Assembly (NCBI GenBank): GCA_025526935.1
Contig: JAHLKD010000010.1
Span: 664,451 to 728,450, forward strand
Length of the DNA stretch: 64,000 bases
Direction of reading: 5' to 3'
DNA from: Cladochytrium replicatum
Lineage: Eukaryota > Chytridiomycota > Chytridiomycetes > Cladochytriales > Cladochytriaceae
Numbering within the stretch: position 1 is the first letter of the stretch; every line of letters starts with the position of its first letter. The notes under the pieces are model-generated. The model saw nothing but the letters and a program-made list of their open reading frames with translations, was not told the DNA's origin and did not search any database. Of this stretch, positions 47,252 to 57,014 are shown piece by piece. Position numbers and translations under genes: made by a program.

Positions 47252-49445
47252 GCGAGGCGATGGTAACAGCATGTTACCTAAATAACCGGCTCCCGCGCAA
47301 GATCGGCAAGACGAGTATTACGCCATTGGAGGCCGCGACAGGCAGAAAACCAAACGTCAGCAAACTGCGGACCTGGGGATGCGTGGCATACGTGCACGAT
47401 CCCCTCCCATCGGGCAAGCTAGCGGATCGAGTGATCCCAGGAATCTTCGTTGGATACGAAGCATTCGGATTTCGTGTCTGGGACCTGAAAAGGAAAGTAA
47501 TGATGAGAAGCAAGTCGGTGGTGTTTGATGAGAAGCATACCTGGAATGAGCGAGCCCTTACTGATGCCCTTGAACTGGTCTCTTTCAGAAACCTCCCCCA
47601 ACACAGAGACTCGGCAAAACCGCTCAAACACACCGACTTGGCCAGCAACAACAGCGACAGCGATGACAGCAGCTATAGAGATAGCGACAGTGACGACAGT
47701 GAGGGGGAGGTCGAGACCAATTCAAGGGACAAGGACACGGAATCGGAGGACGATGAAGTAGAGGTGCAAGATCCTGGGCTATTGAAGCGGAAACCCAGCA
47801 CTAGTAAGATTCCTGTGCGCGAGGAAGCCGAGAGAAAAGGCCAGTCGAGCGGTATGGCTTTGAGAAGGTGAAACGAGTCGGATCGGCACGAGTAGCCTCG
47901 AAAAGGAAGGTGATCTTGCACACGGAACCAAGGACGTATGAGGAAGCCATGGCGAGCCTGGAGAAGGACGACTGGACGGCTGCCATGCAAGAGGAGATCC
48001 TTGCGCATCGCGAGAACTCAACGTGGCGACTTGTACCGAGGCCTGCAGGGCGAAACATCGTCAAGTCAGGCTGGGTATATCGCTACAAGACGAACGCCGA
48101 GGGGAAGATGGTTCGGCACAAGGCGCGGTTCATTGCGAAAGGATATTCGCAACGCGAGGGAGAGGACTTTGATGAGACGTTTTCTCTGGTGGCTCGAAAA
48201 CAAACTGTTCGAGTTGTGTTGGCGCTCGTGGTGCAGGAACGGATGGTGATGCGCCAGTACGACATCAAAACAGCGTTCCTGAATGCGCGCATCATCGACC
48301 GCGAACTCTACTACGAGCAGCCAGAGGGATTCATTGAACCGGGCAAGGAAGATTGGGTCTGCTTAGCTATTCGTGCGCTTTATGGCCTCAAGCAGCCGCC
48401 TCGCGAGTGGAATAGTCTCTTCGACGATTTCCTAGTGACCGTCATCAAGCTGAAACGTTCCGATAGCGATGTCTGCCTCTACTACCGTCGAGAGGGATCG
48501 TCGCTCACGCTTGTCGTCATCTACGTGGACGATATTCTGGTGGCGTCGACCGATGAGGACGAGGTGAATCGAATCGAGGAGTTGATGAAGCGACGATTTG
48601 AGGTCAGCGAGGCAGGATCCCCGAAGTATTATCTGGGCTGGGAAATTGACTACGATAAGGACGGCGGCAAGCTCACCAGATTCGAGCGGAAAACACCAGT
48701 CGAAGCTGGCGTTACAATCTTCAAGGATATGGGAGAGGAGATCGAGGTCGAGCGAAATGAGATTAGCTATCGCACAATCGTCGGTCAGCTCCTATACGCC
48801 GCGACGAGCACACGACCCGATATCTCGTTTGCCACTGGCACCGTTGCGCGTTATCAAAACGCACCTCAGTACACTCATTGGTGCGCGGCGGAACGGGTGC
48901 TCGCCTACCTGCTGCACACTCCCTCAATTGGAATCCGCTATGGACGACGAGATCGCCTTGAGATTGTATGCTATGCGGACGCGGATCACGCCGGAGATCC
49001 TGACAACAAAAGGTCGACTAAGGGATATGCTATCTTGATCAATGGGGGAGCTGTTGCCTGGGGGAGCAAGCTTCAAACATCAGCGGCGAGTTTGACAGCA
49101 GAAGCGGAGTACGTTGCACTATCCACAGCTAGCGACGAACTCGTTTGGGTGAAGCACATGCTTGAAGAACTTGGATATTCCTTTGCTGCTCTGCCTGTAG
49201 TCCACTGCGACAATACCGCTGCAATTGCTGGTGCCCGCAATCCCGGATTCAAGTCCCGGCATATCGCTTTGCGATATCACATCGTGCGTGGCCGTATTCG
49301 ATCTGGGGACATTGACGTGCAGTATATCCCCACAGAGGATCAGGTGGCAGACATCTTCACCAAGGGTCTCGCACGACGTCGACATGAGAAACTGATGGGT
49401 CTACTTGGGATGGTAGATGCAATGAAAGAGATGAGAGAAAATTAG
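47252..49445 (+). pseudogene. Copia-1 pol, 3' half: integrase end, reverse transcriptase, RNase H
   Basis: The frame continues from 40713: AMVTACYLNNRLP, then LRTWGCVAYVHDP of the integrase end and an acidic Ser/Asp linker. Near 47860 the frame shifts by one base (YGFEKVKRVG). The rest, 47868-49445, is open for 525 residues and shows SGWVYRYKTNAEGKMVRHKA, RQYDIKTAFLNARI, LYGLKQPPREWN, VVIYVDDILVAST (intact YVDD), ADADHAGDPDNKRSTKGYA, TAEAEYVALSTAS and DQVADIFTKGL. The stop TAG is at 49443-49445. Confidence 0.92.
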
Positions 49446-49555
49446 GTTTTGTTTCTTGAAGGACACACCAATTATGTTTGCATTCCTTCTGGCTTCTATG
49501 TTTGTATTTCAATTGTCATTTCTTTTCAACTTTCAAAGGAAGAACTTTTGTTCAG

Positions 49556-49566
49556 AAACGGGGGAG
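49556..49566 (+). promoter_or_regulatory. Polypurine tract of copia-1
   Basis: AAACGGGGGAG directly precedes the 3' LTR start at 49567, the standard position for plus-strand priming. Confidence 0.8.
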
Positions 49567-49966
49567 TGTTGAGTGTTGTTTCGTTCATAAAAGTTTTCCT
49601 TCTTTGTTTTTACTTTCAAAAGAAAAAGTTCAGCTGAGGATAACAACAGGATTATTGTTGATCCTCGGAATCGAACTTGCAACATGATGTTAAATGGCTT
49701 GTGGTTTAACCCACGACGCTAGCTTTGTTGTTCTCCAAAATTTTCATTCCTGTTTCTATTTCGGCTTCATGTTCTTCGACGAAAACTTCAAAAGCCAGCG
49801 TTCCAGAAAATTCCGGATCACCAGCAAACTTGAAGGGGACTTACCAAAGGAGGAAGGAGAGCGCCGCTGCTGACGTGGCAAGGACAAATTAAGGGAGGCT
49901 TTGTTGGGAATGGGAGAACCTATAAAAAAGGGTGAGTCTTAAGCTTCCAATACATCGAACAAGTAC
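49567..49966 (+). repeat. 3' LTR of copia-1, first part
   Basis: 400 bp matching the 5' LTR up to CGAACAAGTAC, where hAT-2 is inserted. The missing end is at 56698-56736. Confidence 0.93.
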
Positions 49967-50130
49967 TAAGGTTCGGCGGGTCCGGGTCGGGTCCGGGTTT
50001 CAGTGGCGACCCGCACCAAACCCTTTGGGTCGGGTCGTGTTTGTCTGGGGACCCGCCGGGTCACTGACGGGTACAAAGGGAATACCTGGACCCGAAGTGG
50101 TTGAAACCCGTACCCGACCCTGACCCGCCG
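49967..50130. repeat. Subterminal GGGTC-rich region, left end of hAT-2
   Basis: At least eight short copies of GGGTC or CGGGTC and reverse forms occur in ~160 bp. A matching GACCCG-rich region is at 56520-56689. Such clustered subterminal motifs are often transposase binding sites in hAT elements; that role is inferred here. Confidence 0.65.
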
Positions 50131-50266
50131 GGTTTTTGCTGCCCAGGAGAGGATTGATTGAATTTTGAGTTAGACCACGGATATTTACATGAACACTTTG
50201 TGTCTGTGTGGACAGTGTGTATTTTAGAAACACTATCGTAAAAAGAAACAAAACTCCACTGAGCAA

Positions 50267-51949
50267 TCACAAGTTGATAGGTGGAACAGCCCAAATCAGC
50301 TTCTGTATCTGGTTCATATCGTCAGAGTCCCATCCACCACTGGTTACGTCCTTCGCCAACCCAGTCCTGATGAACCAATCAATGTCGTCATTTGAAAGCA
50401 TGAAATCCTTGGCTAAACCTGTCTTCCAAGGTTTCCAATCCACCTCAGGGAGCGTTATGGACGAAAGATGCCCGATGTATGCCGTCCAGAACCTTAGCCA
50501 CTCAGAAGGATATGCATCCACTAATGCCCTGAACATGCGATAGATAGTGGCAGACGTACTTAGCGAATTATTGTGCCGTATCCAGTTTCCGAGCAAAATG
50601 TGCACCCTAAGAAGAGTAAGGCTGCTCCGAGAACTGCTACTTGAAGTTGATATTCGGCTTGAGCGGTCGTCTGATTCAACAAATATGGGCCGTAAAAACT
50701 CATTTCGGGAGAGGACTTCGTAGTTTACATTGACGTACTTGATTGCTGGTGGAAGAGACGGCAATTTAAGGTCATAAATAACCTCATTGATCTTATGCAT
50801 CTGGAAGCAGATACCCTGGATGACCTCTTTCACCAAAAGGATAGCCGTACGACGATGCTGCTGCAGGCTAAGCAATGCAAGGGAACTCGTTGGAGAACTG
50901 GTTCGATGTACCTTCGGAATTCTACCAATCCCCTTGATAGCCGACGATATGCTTATTAGGCCGCCTGTTGATGTTGGCGCCGCAGGTGCTGCAGCTTCTG
51001 AATGACCAGCCTGTCGTTTCAGAGCAGCAAGCTCTCCCTCCAGGGCGGTCACACGTGATTTCCATTGTGAAATCTCCTGGGAAGTTGCCTGCTTCTCCCT
51101 TTCCATTGCGGCGGTGATCTCCCTGAATCTTGCTAGCTCTTCGTGCTCGCCGTGCTGAATCAATGCACCCGCCCTGCCCAATTCATCAATGAGAGCCTTC
51201 TCTCGCACTTCTGCTGCGATGCGGGTCCTTCTCTCGTTCATTGCAGTCTCTTCAAGATCTTTTGTCATGTTCAACAGTCGTTCTGACTGTTTGAGGACCT
51301 GTTTTGTCCTTTCACGGTCCTCATCTGCTCGTTTGATGGTCGCTTGGAACTCATCAACCTTTGCAGTGACGGGCATTCCTCTGTAAATGCCGTACTTGTG
51401 TCCCTGCCGCCTGTAAAAGTCCAGAAATGTTGTTTCCTTCTGAAAGGAAGAGCTTTTCAAGCACTCCATACGATAGGCGTTTGCTGCTGTTATGAACTCC
51501 GTTCGTCCACTGCATTCATCGTGAATTTCGTTCAGGGCTTGAGGAACTAGCTTGCTGTCAGAGTTAAGTCGGTCGATCAACCCTTGAAGAACAAATCTTG
51601 GGCCGCATTCATCACGATTTGTTTGACAGTTGCTGATGAAGGCCTCCGAGTCGTAGCTGTGGCCGCTCGCTTTGAATTTTCGATACCAAAGTCGTATGTC
51701 TGAAGCAGGACAGAGTCCGTCGATGAGCAAATAGTCAGCATCCCCTTTAGTACCACGTCGCGCCGGTTTCTTTGAAGGAGCTGTCGATTTGACATCTGTC
51801 GATTTGACATCAAGGCCAACTTCTTCTGCTTCCACTTCAGAACCCGATGCCAGAGATGTTTCAGGTGCAGTCACAGGTTCTGCACTTGATTCTCTTTCAG
51901 ATGATGGTCTGGATTGTTTTAACGCTCGCTTCTTTGTAGTTCGAGGCAT
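50267..51949 (-). CDS. hAT-2 accessory protein of unknown function
   Basis: 560 residues from ATG 51949, not recognised as any family. Residues 1-65 are basic and Ser/Glu-rich. About 68-190 is a compact, conserved-looking part (YLLIDGLCPASDIRLWYRKF, FLDFYRRQGHKYGIYRG). About 196-316 is a strong coiled coil. Then comes a Ser/Thr/Ala linker, a helical region with LLSLQQHRRTAILLVKEVIQ, and a C-terminal part rich in Trp (EWLRFWTAYIGHLSS, VDWKPWKTGLAKDF, IDWFIRTGLAKDV). The same gene, broken, is at the same place in hAT-1, so it belongs to the transposon. It could be a DNA-binding partner of the transposase or a regulator; there is no direct evidence. Confidence 0.8.
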   Translation of the reverse strand: MPRTTKKRALKQSRPSSERESSAEPVTAPETSLASGSEVEAEEVGLDVKSTDVKSTAPSKKPARRGTKGDADYLLIDGLCPASDIRLWYRKFKASGHSYDSEAFISNCQTNRDECGPRFVLQGLIDRLNSDSKLVPQALNEIHDECSGRTEFITAANAYRMECLKSSSFQKETTFLDFYRRQGHKYGIYRGMPVTAKVDEFQATIKRADEDRERTKQVLKQSERLLNMTKDLEETAMNERRTRIAAEVREKALIDELGRAGALIQHGEHEELARFREITAAMEREKQATSQEISQWKSRVTALEGELAALKRQAGHSEAAAPAAPTSTGGLISISSAIKGIGRIPKVHRTSSPTSSLALLSLQQHRRTAILLVKEVIQGICFQMHKINEVIYDLKLPSLPPAIKYVNVNYEVLSRNEFLRPIFVESDDRSSRISTSSSSSRSSLTLLRVHILLGNWIRHNNSLSTSATIYRMFRALVDAYPSEWLRFWTAYIGHLSSITLPEVDWKPWKTGLAKDFMLSNDDIDWFIRTGLAKDVTSGGWDSDDMNQIQKLIWAVPPINL

Positions 51950-52104
51950 GGTGTTTGTACTGTTTGTCGTGGGAAGATACTGGCCCGGTGTTCTTAGCCG
52001 GAATGTTACAGGAATGTATGCTATAATACTTCCCTGACACTATAGTTTTCTACCCGATCTGAAAATAATAATAAGCTAGGGAAGAAACTGGCTAGTAACA
52101 TTGA

Positions 52105-52335
52105 TAGAGAGGATTCTGTCCGGGTGGACAGAATCTTATTGCTAGTAAAATTGATAGAGAGGTTAGCTGTACTTGATAGAGATCACTGAAGTACCGTAAA
52201 TGAGTTGAGAAAGTGTCCGGGTGGACAGAATCTTATTGCTAGTAACATTAATAGAGAGGTTAGCTGTACCTGATAGAGATTACTGAAGTACCGTCAATGA
52301 GTTGAGAAAGTGTCCGGGGGGACAGAATCCTATTC
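52105..52335 (+). repeat. 97-bp repeat array, short plus-oriented block
   Basis: About two and a half units with GTGTCCGGGTGGACAGAAT. Orientation flips at about 52340-52370, giving a large imperfect palindrome with the next array. Confidence 0.9.
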
Positions 52336-52371
52336 TACCCAGACAGACACAGTGACACTCAGTCTCCCAGA

Positions 52372-53105
52372 TTTCTGTCCACCCGGCCACTTTCTCAACT
52401 CATTGACGGTACTTCAGTAATCTCTATCAGGTACAGCTAACCTCTCTACAAATACTACTAGCAATAGGATTCTGTCCACCCGGACACTTTCTCAACTCAT
52501 TGACGGTACTTCAGTGATCTCTACCCAATACAACTAACCTCTCTATCAATGTTACTAGCAATACGATTCTGTCCACCCGGACACTTTCTCAACTCATTGA
52601 CGGTACTTCAGTGATCTCTACCCAATACAACTAACCTCTCTATCAATGTTACTAGCAATAAGATTCTGTCCACCCGGACACTTTCTCAACTCATTTACGG
52701 TACTTCAGTGATCTCTACCCAATACAACTAACCTCTCTATCAATGTTACTAGCAATACGATTCTGTCCACCCGGACACTTTCTCAACTCATTGACGGTAC
52801 TTCAGTGATCTCTACCCAATACAACTAACCTCTCTATCAATGTTACTAGCAATAGGATTCTATCCACCCGGACACTTTCTCAACTCATTGACGGTACTTC
52901 AGTGATCTCTATCAAGTACAGCTAACCTCTCTAATAATGTTACTAGCAATAAGATTCTGTCCACCCGGACACTTTCTCAACTCATTGACGGTACTTCACT
53001 GATACTTCACTGATCTCGATCAAGTACAACCAACCTCTCTACAAATACTACTTGTAATAGGATTCTGTCCAGGCGGTCGCTTTCTCAACTCCTGGACGGT
53101 ACTTC
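52372..53105 (-). repeat. 97-bp repeat array downstream of the hAT-2 transposase gene
   Basis: About seven and a half units, most exactly 97 bp apart (for example starts at 52468, 52565, 52662, 52759). Each carries the palindromic core TGTCCACCCGGACA. Units differ mainly in ATACAACT/GTACAGCT-like positions. The array ends about 35 bp from the transposase stop. Confidence 0.95.
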
Positions 53106-53137
53106 AACAGATGAACAGTCTAAACAACAATTTATAT

Positions 53138-55573
53138 TTAAAAGAGTGGGTTATCATCAGTTGCTTCCAACTCTAATACCACATCAAAATCCTCGCCAAA
53201 ATTATGCACCTTTACAAAATCCTCACTAACATCACTTTTTGAATCTAGGGAATCATTTTTGAACGGTTCTTCAGCACTTAATTGATGCAACCAGTCATGA
53301 CGGCACATCAACGCATTTATTGTTCTTGGAGCAAGGCGGTTGCGAGTTGCAGGTACCAAATCAACCCCGGCTGAAAACTTTCGTTCGACTGGAGCGCTTG
53401 TTGCTGGTATTCCTAAATAGTCCATTGCCATCTGGCTTACGGCTGGAAAGTTCACACTTCCAACGGTCTTCCACCAGTCCATAATATTGATTGGCTTCCC
53501 ATCAGAATCAATACCGCGGAGTACCTGATCGCCAAGATAGCGATCCAGCTCATCTTTTTCCTCAGGAATCTCTTCTTGCCAGATGAAAACGGATCTAATG
53601 GCTCTCAAGCGTTCAGCGTCCGTTTTTTTCTGTCTATCACCGGAAGCTCCGCTCGAATCGTGTCGACGTTCTGGCGTGTTTCCAAAAACATCGGCACCAC
53701 TGTTCTTGATTTTCCGTGACTTATACGATTCCTCCCAGACTTTCCGCACTAGGGTGACCTGATCCCTTCCTACATCTTTCTCCCAAGCCTTTGAAAATCG
53801 ATAATATTGATCCTTAAAACGAGGATCGAGTACCGTAGCAACTGCTAAACACGGGCTCTTAGCGATTGAGTAATATATTCTCAGCTTATCTAGTGCATTT
53901 CGAAATGCTTTGGTGAAAGTTTCATCTAATTCTGCATCCTCTAGGTCCTCCAGTTGATCGATAAGATCGTTGTAAAATGGAATAACAAGCGGAAGTGTTG
54001 GATATCTAGACCCTTCGATTGCCTTTGATATAACCTCGAAAACACTCAAACCATCCCGGATCTTCTGTAGGACCTCCCATTGCTTTGGATTTATTGACCA
54101 ATCTTTCAAAGAATCTTCAATCCAGCATATTTTGTCCATTGCCTCTCGTAGCTGTAAGGCTCGTTTGACCATATAGAACGTGCTATTCCAGCGAGTTGTC
54201 ACATCGATAATTGGTAATAGAGGAACCAGTTTCACAAATCGGCACGAATCAATAAATGAGCTTCGTCGTTTTGGGGAAGACCGGATTCCTCTGACTAGCC
54301 GTCGAAGAAGGTTTATGACATTAACGCTGGAGTTATCGTCATTTGCGACTGTGTCCCCTGCGGGCGCGAATGTATCGATAAAATCCTTTGCTGCAAGATT
54401 GATAATGTGTGCCATACACCGCATGTGTTGAGTTTCTGCAGACCACGCAATATCCCTATCTTCCAAGAGCGTCTCCAGCTTAGCACTCATGGTAAAGTTG
54501 TTTGAACCGTTGTCGGTTGTAATGCACAATAAGCGTTCACCCGATAGCATGCCAAATTCATCCAGACACTTGACAAGCTGACTAGCCATGGCGACGCCTT
54601 CATGCTTTCCAACCATCGGAATCATCTGCAGCAGCAAGTCCTGCGGCTCCCATTCTTTCGTGATGAAGTGGGCAGTAATTCCAAGAAAAGAAATCTGGTT
54701 CTTCGATGTCCAACAGTCAGCTGTTATTGATACTTTTGAAGGCGAACCAACAATCAGACCTTTAATGAGCTCCTTCTGCCTATCGTAAAGATCCATCTCC
54801 TTTTGCTTCACTGCTTTTGCCGTCTTTGGTGTATAGTTTGGCTGAAAAGTCTTCAGCATGCTGACAAAGAACTCGTTCTCCACAACAGTAAAAGCCTGAT
54901 TGTCTGCAGCAATCCAGTCCAAAATCGACCGCCACGCTACGTCTGGATTGAACACAAAGTTTTGCTCCTTCTCCTGCGAGCCGAAATTCAATGTCTGTTG
55001 TCCCTTGGGGACGATGTCCAACAGTCCAAGCGACCTGGCAATACTTCCATGGTGGTTTTTCAGATGCCGGAGGAAGTTTTTTGTTGATCCCGTCTTATCG
55101 ACCTTCTGGCTCCACTTGCATTTCGCAACCAAACATGTTCTCAGACCATTATCAACCTTATAGTAATCCTTCGCTATGCCGCCTCGACTACCTCTACAGT
55201 CCGACATGCTATCAACATCTGCGTCTGATGAAAGCATTGATGGTTGAACTGATCCAGCTGCAGGCTCCTGTCGCACTGAAGAGTCAGCAAAACTAACGTC
55301 GGCAGGAAGCTGTGGTGCATGCTGAGAAGCCGGGCCCAACTCGCTGGAGTCATTGGAAGAAGATGTGGAGCTCGGCTCTCGAGCGCTGTTGTTGCCACAG
55401 TGTCCTGATACACGTCTGCGTTTGTCCTGCATGATGTTCCCCTCGCTGGACGCCTCTGAAATTTGGGGGGCTGGCAGACTTCGCTTCCGTGTGTCAAGCG
55501 GATGACTGTCCACTAGTCTTTGGCTTGCGTCGGACGCTGCCTTACGCTTTGGTTTAACAAAGGCGGCGTCCAT
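53138..55573 (-). CDS. hAT-2 transposase
   Basis: 811 residues from ATG 55573. Residues 1-130 are Ser-rich with basic KPKRK and KRRR motifs suited to nuclear import. A BED-type zinc finger follows with Cys147, Cys152, His170 and His174/175. The RNase H-like core has ITADCWTS (Asp286), LCITTDNGSNNF (Asp354) and the family C-x2-H in RCMAHIINLAAKDF. The C-terminal dimerisation domain has MAMDYLGIPATSAPVERKFS and RNRLAPRTINALMCRHDWL. The frame is undamaged and ends in an acidic tail. It probably catalyses excision and insertion with 8-bp duplications, as seen at both hAT copies here. Confidence 0.95.
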   Translation of the reverse strand: MDAAFVKPKRKAASDASQRLVDSHPLDTRKRSLPAPQISEASSEGNIMQDKRRRVSGHCGNNSAREPSSTSSSNDSSELGPASQHAPQLPADVSFADSSVRQEPAAGSVQPSMLSSDADVDSMSDCRGSRGGIAKDYYKVDNGLRTCLVAKCKWSQKVDKTGSTKNFLRHLKNHHGSIARSLGLLDIVPKGQQTLNFGSQEKEQNFVFNPDVAWRSILDWIAADNQAFTVVENEFFVSMLKTFQPNYTPKTAKAVKQKEMDLYDRQKELIKGLIVGSPSKVSITADCWTSKNQISFLGITAHFITKEWEPQDLLLQMIPMVGKHEGVAMASQLVKCLDEFGMLSGERLLCITTDNGSNNFTMSAKLETLLEDRDIAWSAETQHMRCMAHIINLAAKDFIDTFAPAGDTVANDDNSSVNVINLLRRLVRGIRSSPKRRSSFIDSCRFVKLVPLLPIIDVTTRWNSTFYMVKRALQLREAMDKICWIEDSLKDWSINPKQWEVLQKIRDGLSVFEVISKAIEGSRYPTLPLVIPFYNDLIDQLEDLEDAELDETFTKAFRNALDKLRIYYSIAKSPCLAVATVLDPRFKDQYYRFSKAWEKDVGRDQVTLVRKVWEESYKSRKIKNSGADVFGNTPERRHDSSGASGDRQKKTDAERLRAIRSVFIWQEEIPEEKDELDRYLGDQVLRGIDSDGKPINIMDWWKTVGSVNFPAVSQMAMDYLGIPATSAPVERKFSAGVDLVPATRNRLAPRTINALMCRHDWLHQLSAEEPFKNDSLDSKSDVSEDFVKVHNFGEDFDVVLELEATDDNPLF

Positions 55574-55692
55574 TTTTGCTGTGGTGTGGCTGGAACGTTA
55601 CCGACTCTAATGTCCAGGTGCACAGAAAGCACAGCTCTCGAGGTCTGTCGTGGTAGAAATTGTTTGTTACAGAACTTCCGTTGTGACTTCTT

Positions 55693-56482
55693 GGAAAGTG
55701 TCCGGGTGGACAGAATCGTATTGCTAGTAACATTGATAGAGGTTAGTTGTACTGGGTAGAGATAACTGAAGTACGTCAATGAGTTGAGAAAGTGTCCGGG
55801 TGGACAGAATCCTATTGCTAGTAACATTGATAGAGAGGTTAGCTGTATTGGGTAGAGATAACTGAAGTACGTCAATGAGTTGAGAAAGTGTCCGGGTGGA
55901 CAGAATCGTATTGCTAGTAACATTGATAGAGAGGTTAGCTGTATTGGGTAGAGATAACTGAAGTACGTCAATGAGTTGAGAAAGTGTCCGGGTGGACAGA
56001 ATCTTATTGCTAGTAACATTGATAGAGATGTTAGTTTGTACTTGATAGAGATCACTCAAGTACCGTCAATGAGTTAAGAAAGTGTCCGGGTGGACAGAAT
56101 CTTATTGCTAGTAACATTGATAGAGAGGTTAGCTGTACTTGATAGAGATCACTGAAGTACCGTCAATGAGTTGAGAAAGTGTCCGGGTGGACATAATTTT
56201 ATTGCTAGTAACATTGATAGAGATGTTAGTTGTACTTGATAGAGATCACTCAAGTACCGTCAATGAGTTAAGAAAGTGTCCGGGTGGACAGAATCTTATT
56301 GCTAGTAACATTGATAGAGAGGTTAGTTGTATTGGGTAGAGATAACTGAAGTACGTCAATGAGTTGAGAAAGTGTCCGGGTGGACAGAAAATACATGCCT
56401 CGATGTCCGTTGTGATGCAAAATTGTTTGATACATACAAAACTTATATTGCGTCTTCTTGGAAAGTGTCCGCGTGGACAGAA
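55693..56482 (+). repeat. 97-bp repeat array upstream of the hAT-2 transposase gene
   Basis: About seven units in plus orientation, that is inverted with respect to 52372-53105, starting about 120 bp upstream of the transposase ATG. A last isolated half unit (GTGTCCGCGTGGACAGAA) is at 56464-56482. Several units read open in two frames on the minus strand, but these are repeat frames, not genes. Confidence 0.93.
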
Positions 56483-56697
56483 AGAACAATAGCTTCGTTT
56501 TAGATTCTCTATCACATCGGGTTTTACTCGGGTCTGACTTTTGACCCGAGAAGGGTTTTCCTACTGGACCCGATACCCGACCCGGATCCGACCCGAAAAT
56601 TTTCCATGAAAACCCGGCACTCGGGTCGGGTACATTTAGTCAATGGACCTGGACCCGACCCGAAAGACCCTAAAACCCGCCGATCCTTAACAAGTAC

Positions 56698-56736
56698 CTC
56701 TTATCTGATCTTACCTGCCTACGACGAAATTCTACA
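56698..56736 (+). repeat. 3' LTR of copia-1, last 39 bp
   Basis: CTCTTATCTGATC... to TTCTACA completes the LTR broken by hAT-2. It is followed by the target copy GTCCC and then by hAT-1 sequence. Confidence 0.93.
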
Positions 56737-57014
56737 GTCCCGGTTTCAGTAGCGACCGCATTAAACCCTTTTGTTGGGTCGCGTTTGTCCAGGTACCCAC
56801 CGGGTCACTGACAGGTACGAATGGAATACCCGGACCTGAAGTGGTTGAAACCTGTACCCGACACTGACCGGCCAGGTTTTTGCTGCCCAGGAGAGGATTG
56901 ATTGAACTTGAGTTAGAACGCGGATATTTACATGAACACTTTGTGTCTGTGTGGACAGTGTTATTTACAAACACTATCGTAAAGAGAAACAAAACTCCAC
57001 TGAACAATCACAAG

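Larger units (their letters stand above)
49967..56689 (-). mobile_element. hAT-2: intact two-gene hAT transposon inserted in the copia-1 3' LTR
   Basis: Ends are TAAGGTTCGGCGGGT (49967-49981) and its inverted partner at 56675-56689, matching 14 of 15. The 8-bp duplications ACAAGTAC are at 49959-49966 and 56690-56697. Length is 6723 bp. Both long frames are open on the minus strand: an accessory protein (50267-51949) and the transposase (53138-55573). About 100-150 bp inside each end is dense in CGGGTC/GACCCG motifs. Between and around the genes lie arrays of a 97-bp repeat. Perfect target copies and open frames suggest recent activity. Confidence 0.95.
38247..56736 (+). mobile_element. Copia-1: Ty1/copia retrotransposon inserted in hAT-1 and itself twice interrupted
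   Basis: The 5' LTR is 38247-38688. The 3' LTR is 49567-49966 plus 56698-56736. Outer duplications GTCCC lie at 38242-38246 and 56737-56741. Without its guests (40714-47251 and 49967-56689, each with one target copy) the element is about 5.2 kb, normal for copia. The internal order gag, protease, integrase, reverse transcriptase, RNase H is that of Pseudoviridae-type elements. Two frame breaks (near 38800 and 47860) show that it was dead or dying apart from the insertions. Confidence 0.93.

Noticed and set aside
52085-53110. CRISPR-like regular repeats
   Set aside because: The whole 97-bp unit is repeated without unique spacers, and the genome is eukaryotic; this is a satellite.
55513-56059. 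Open minus-strand frames of 111 and 180 residues with internal repeats (LSINVTSN..., RFCPPGHFLNSL...)
   Set aside because: They are translations of the 97-bp satellite array in two frames, with no start context or family. The unit length of 97 is not a multiple of three, and single-base losses keep some frames open by chance.
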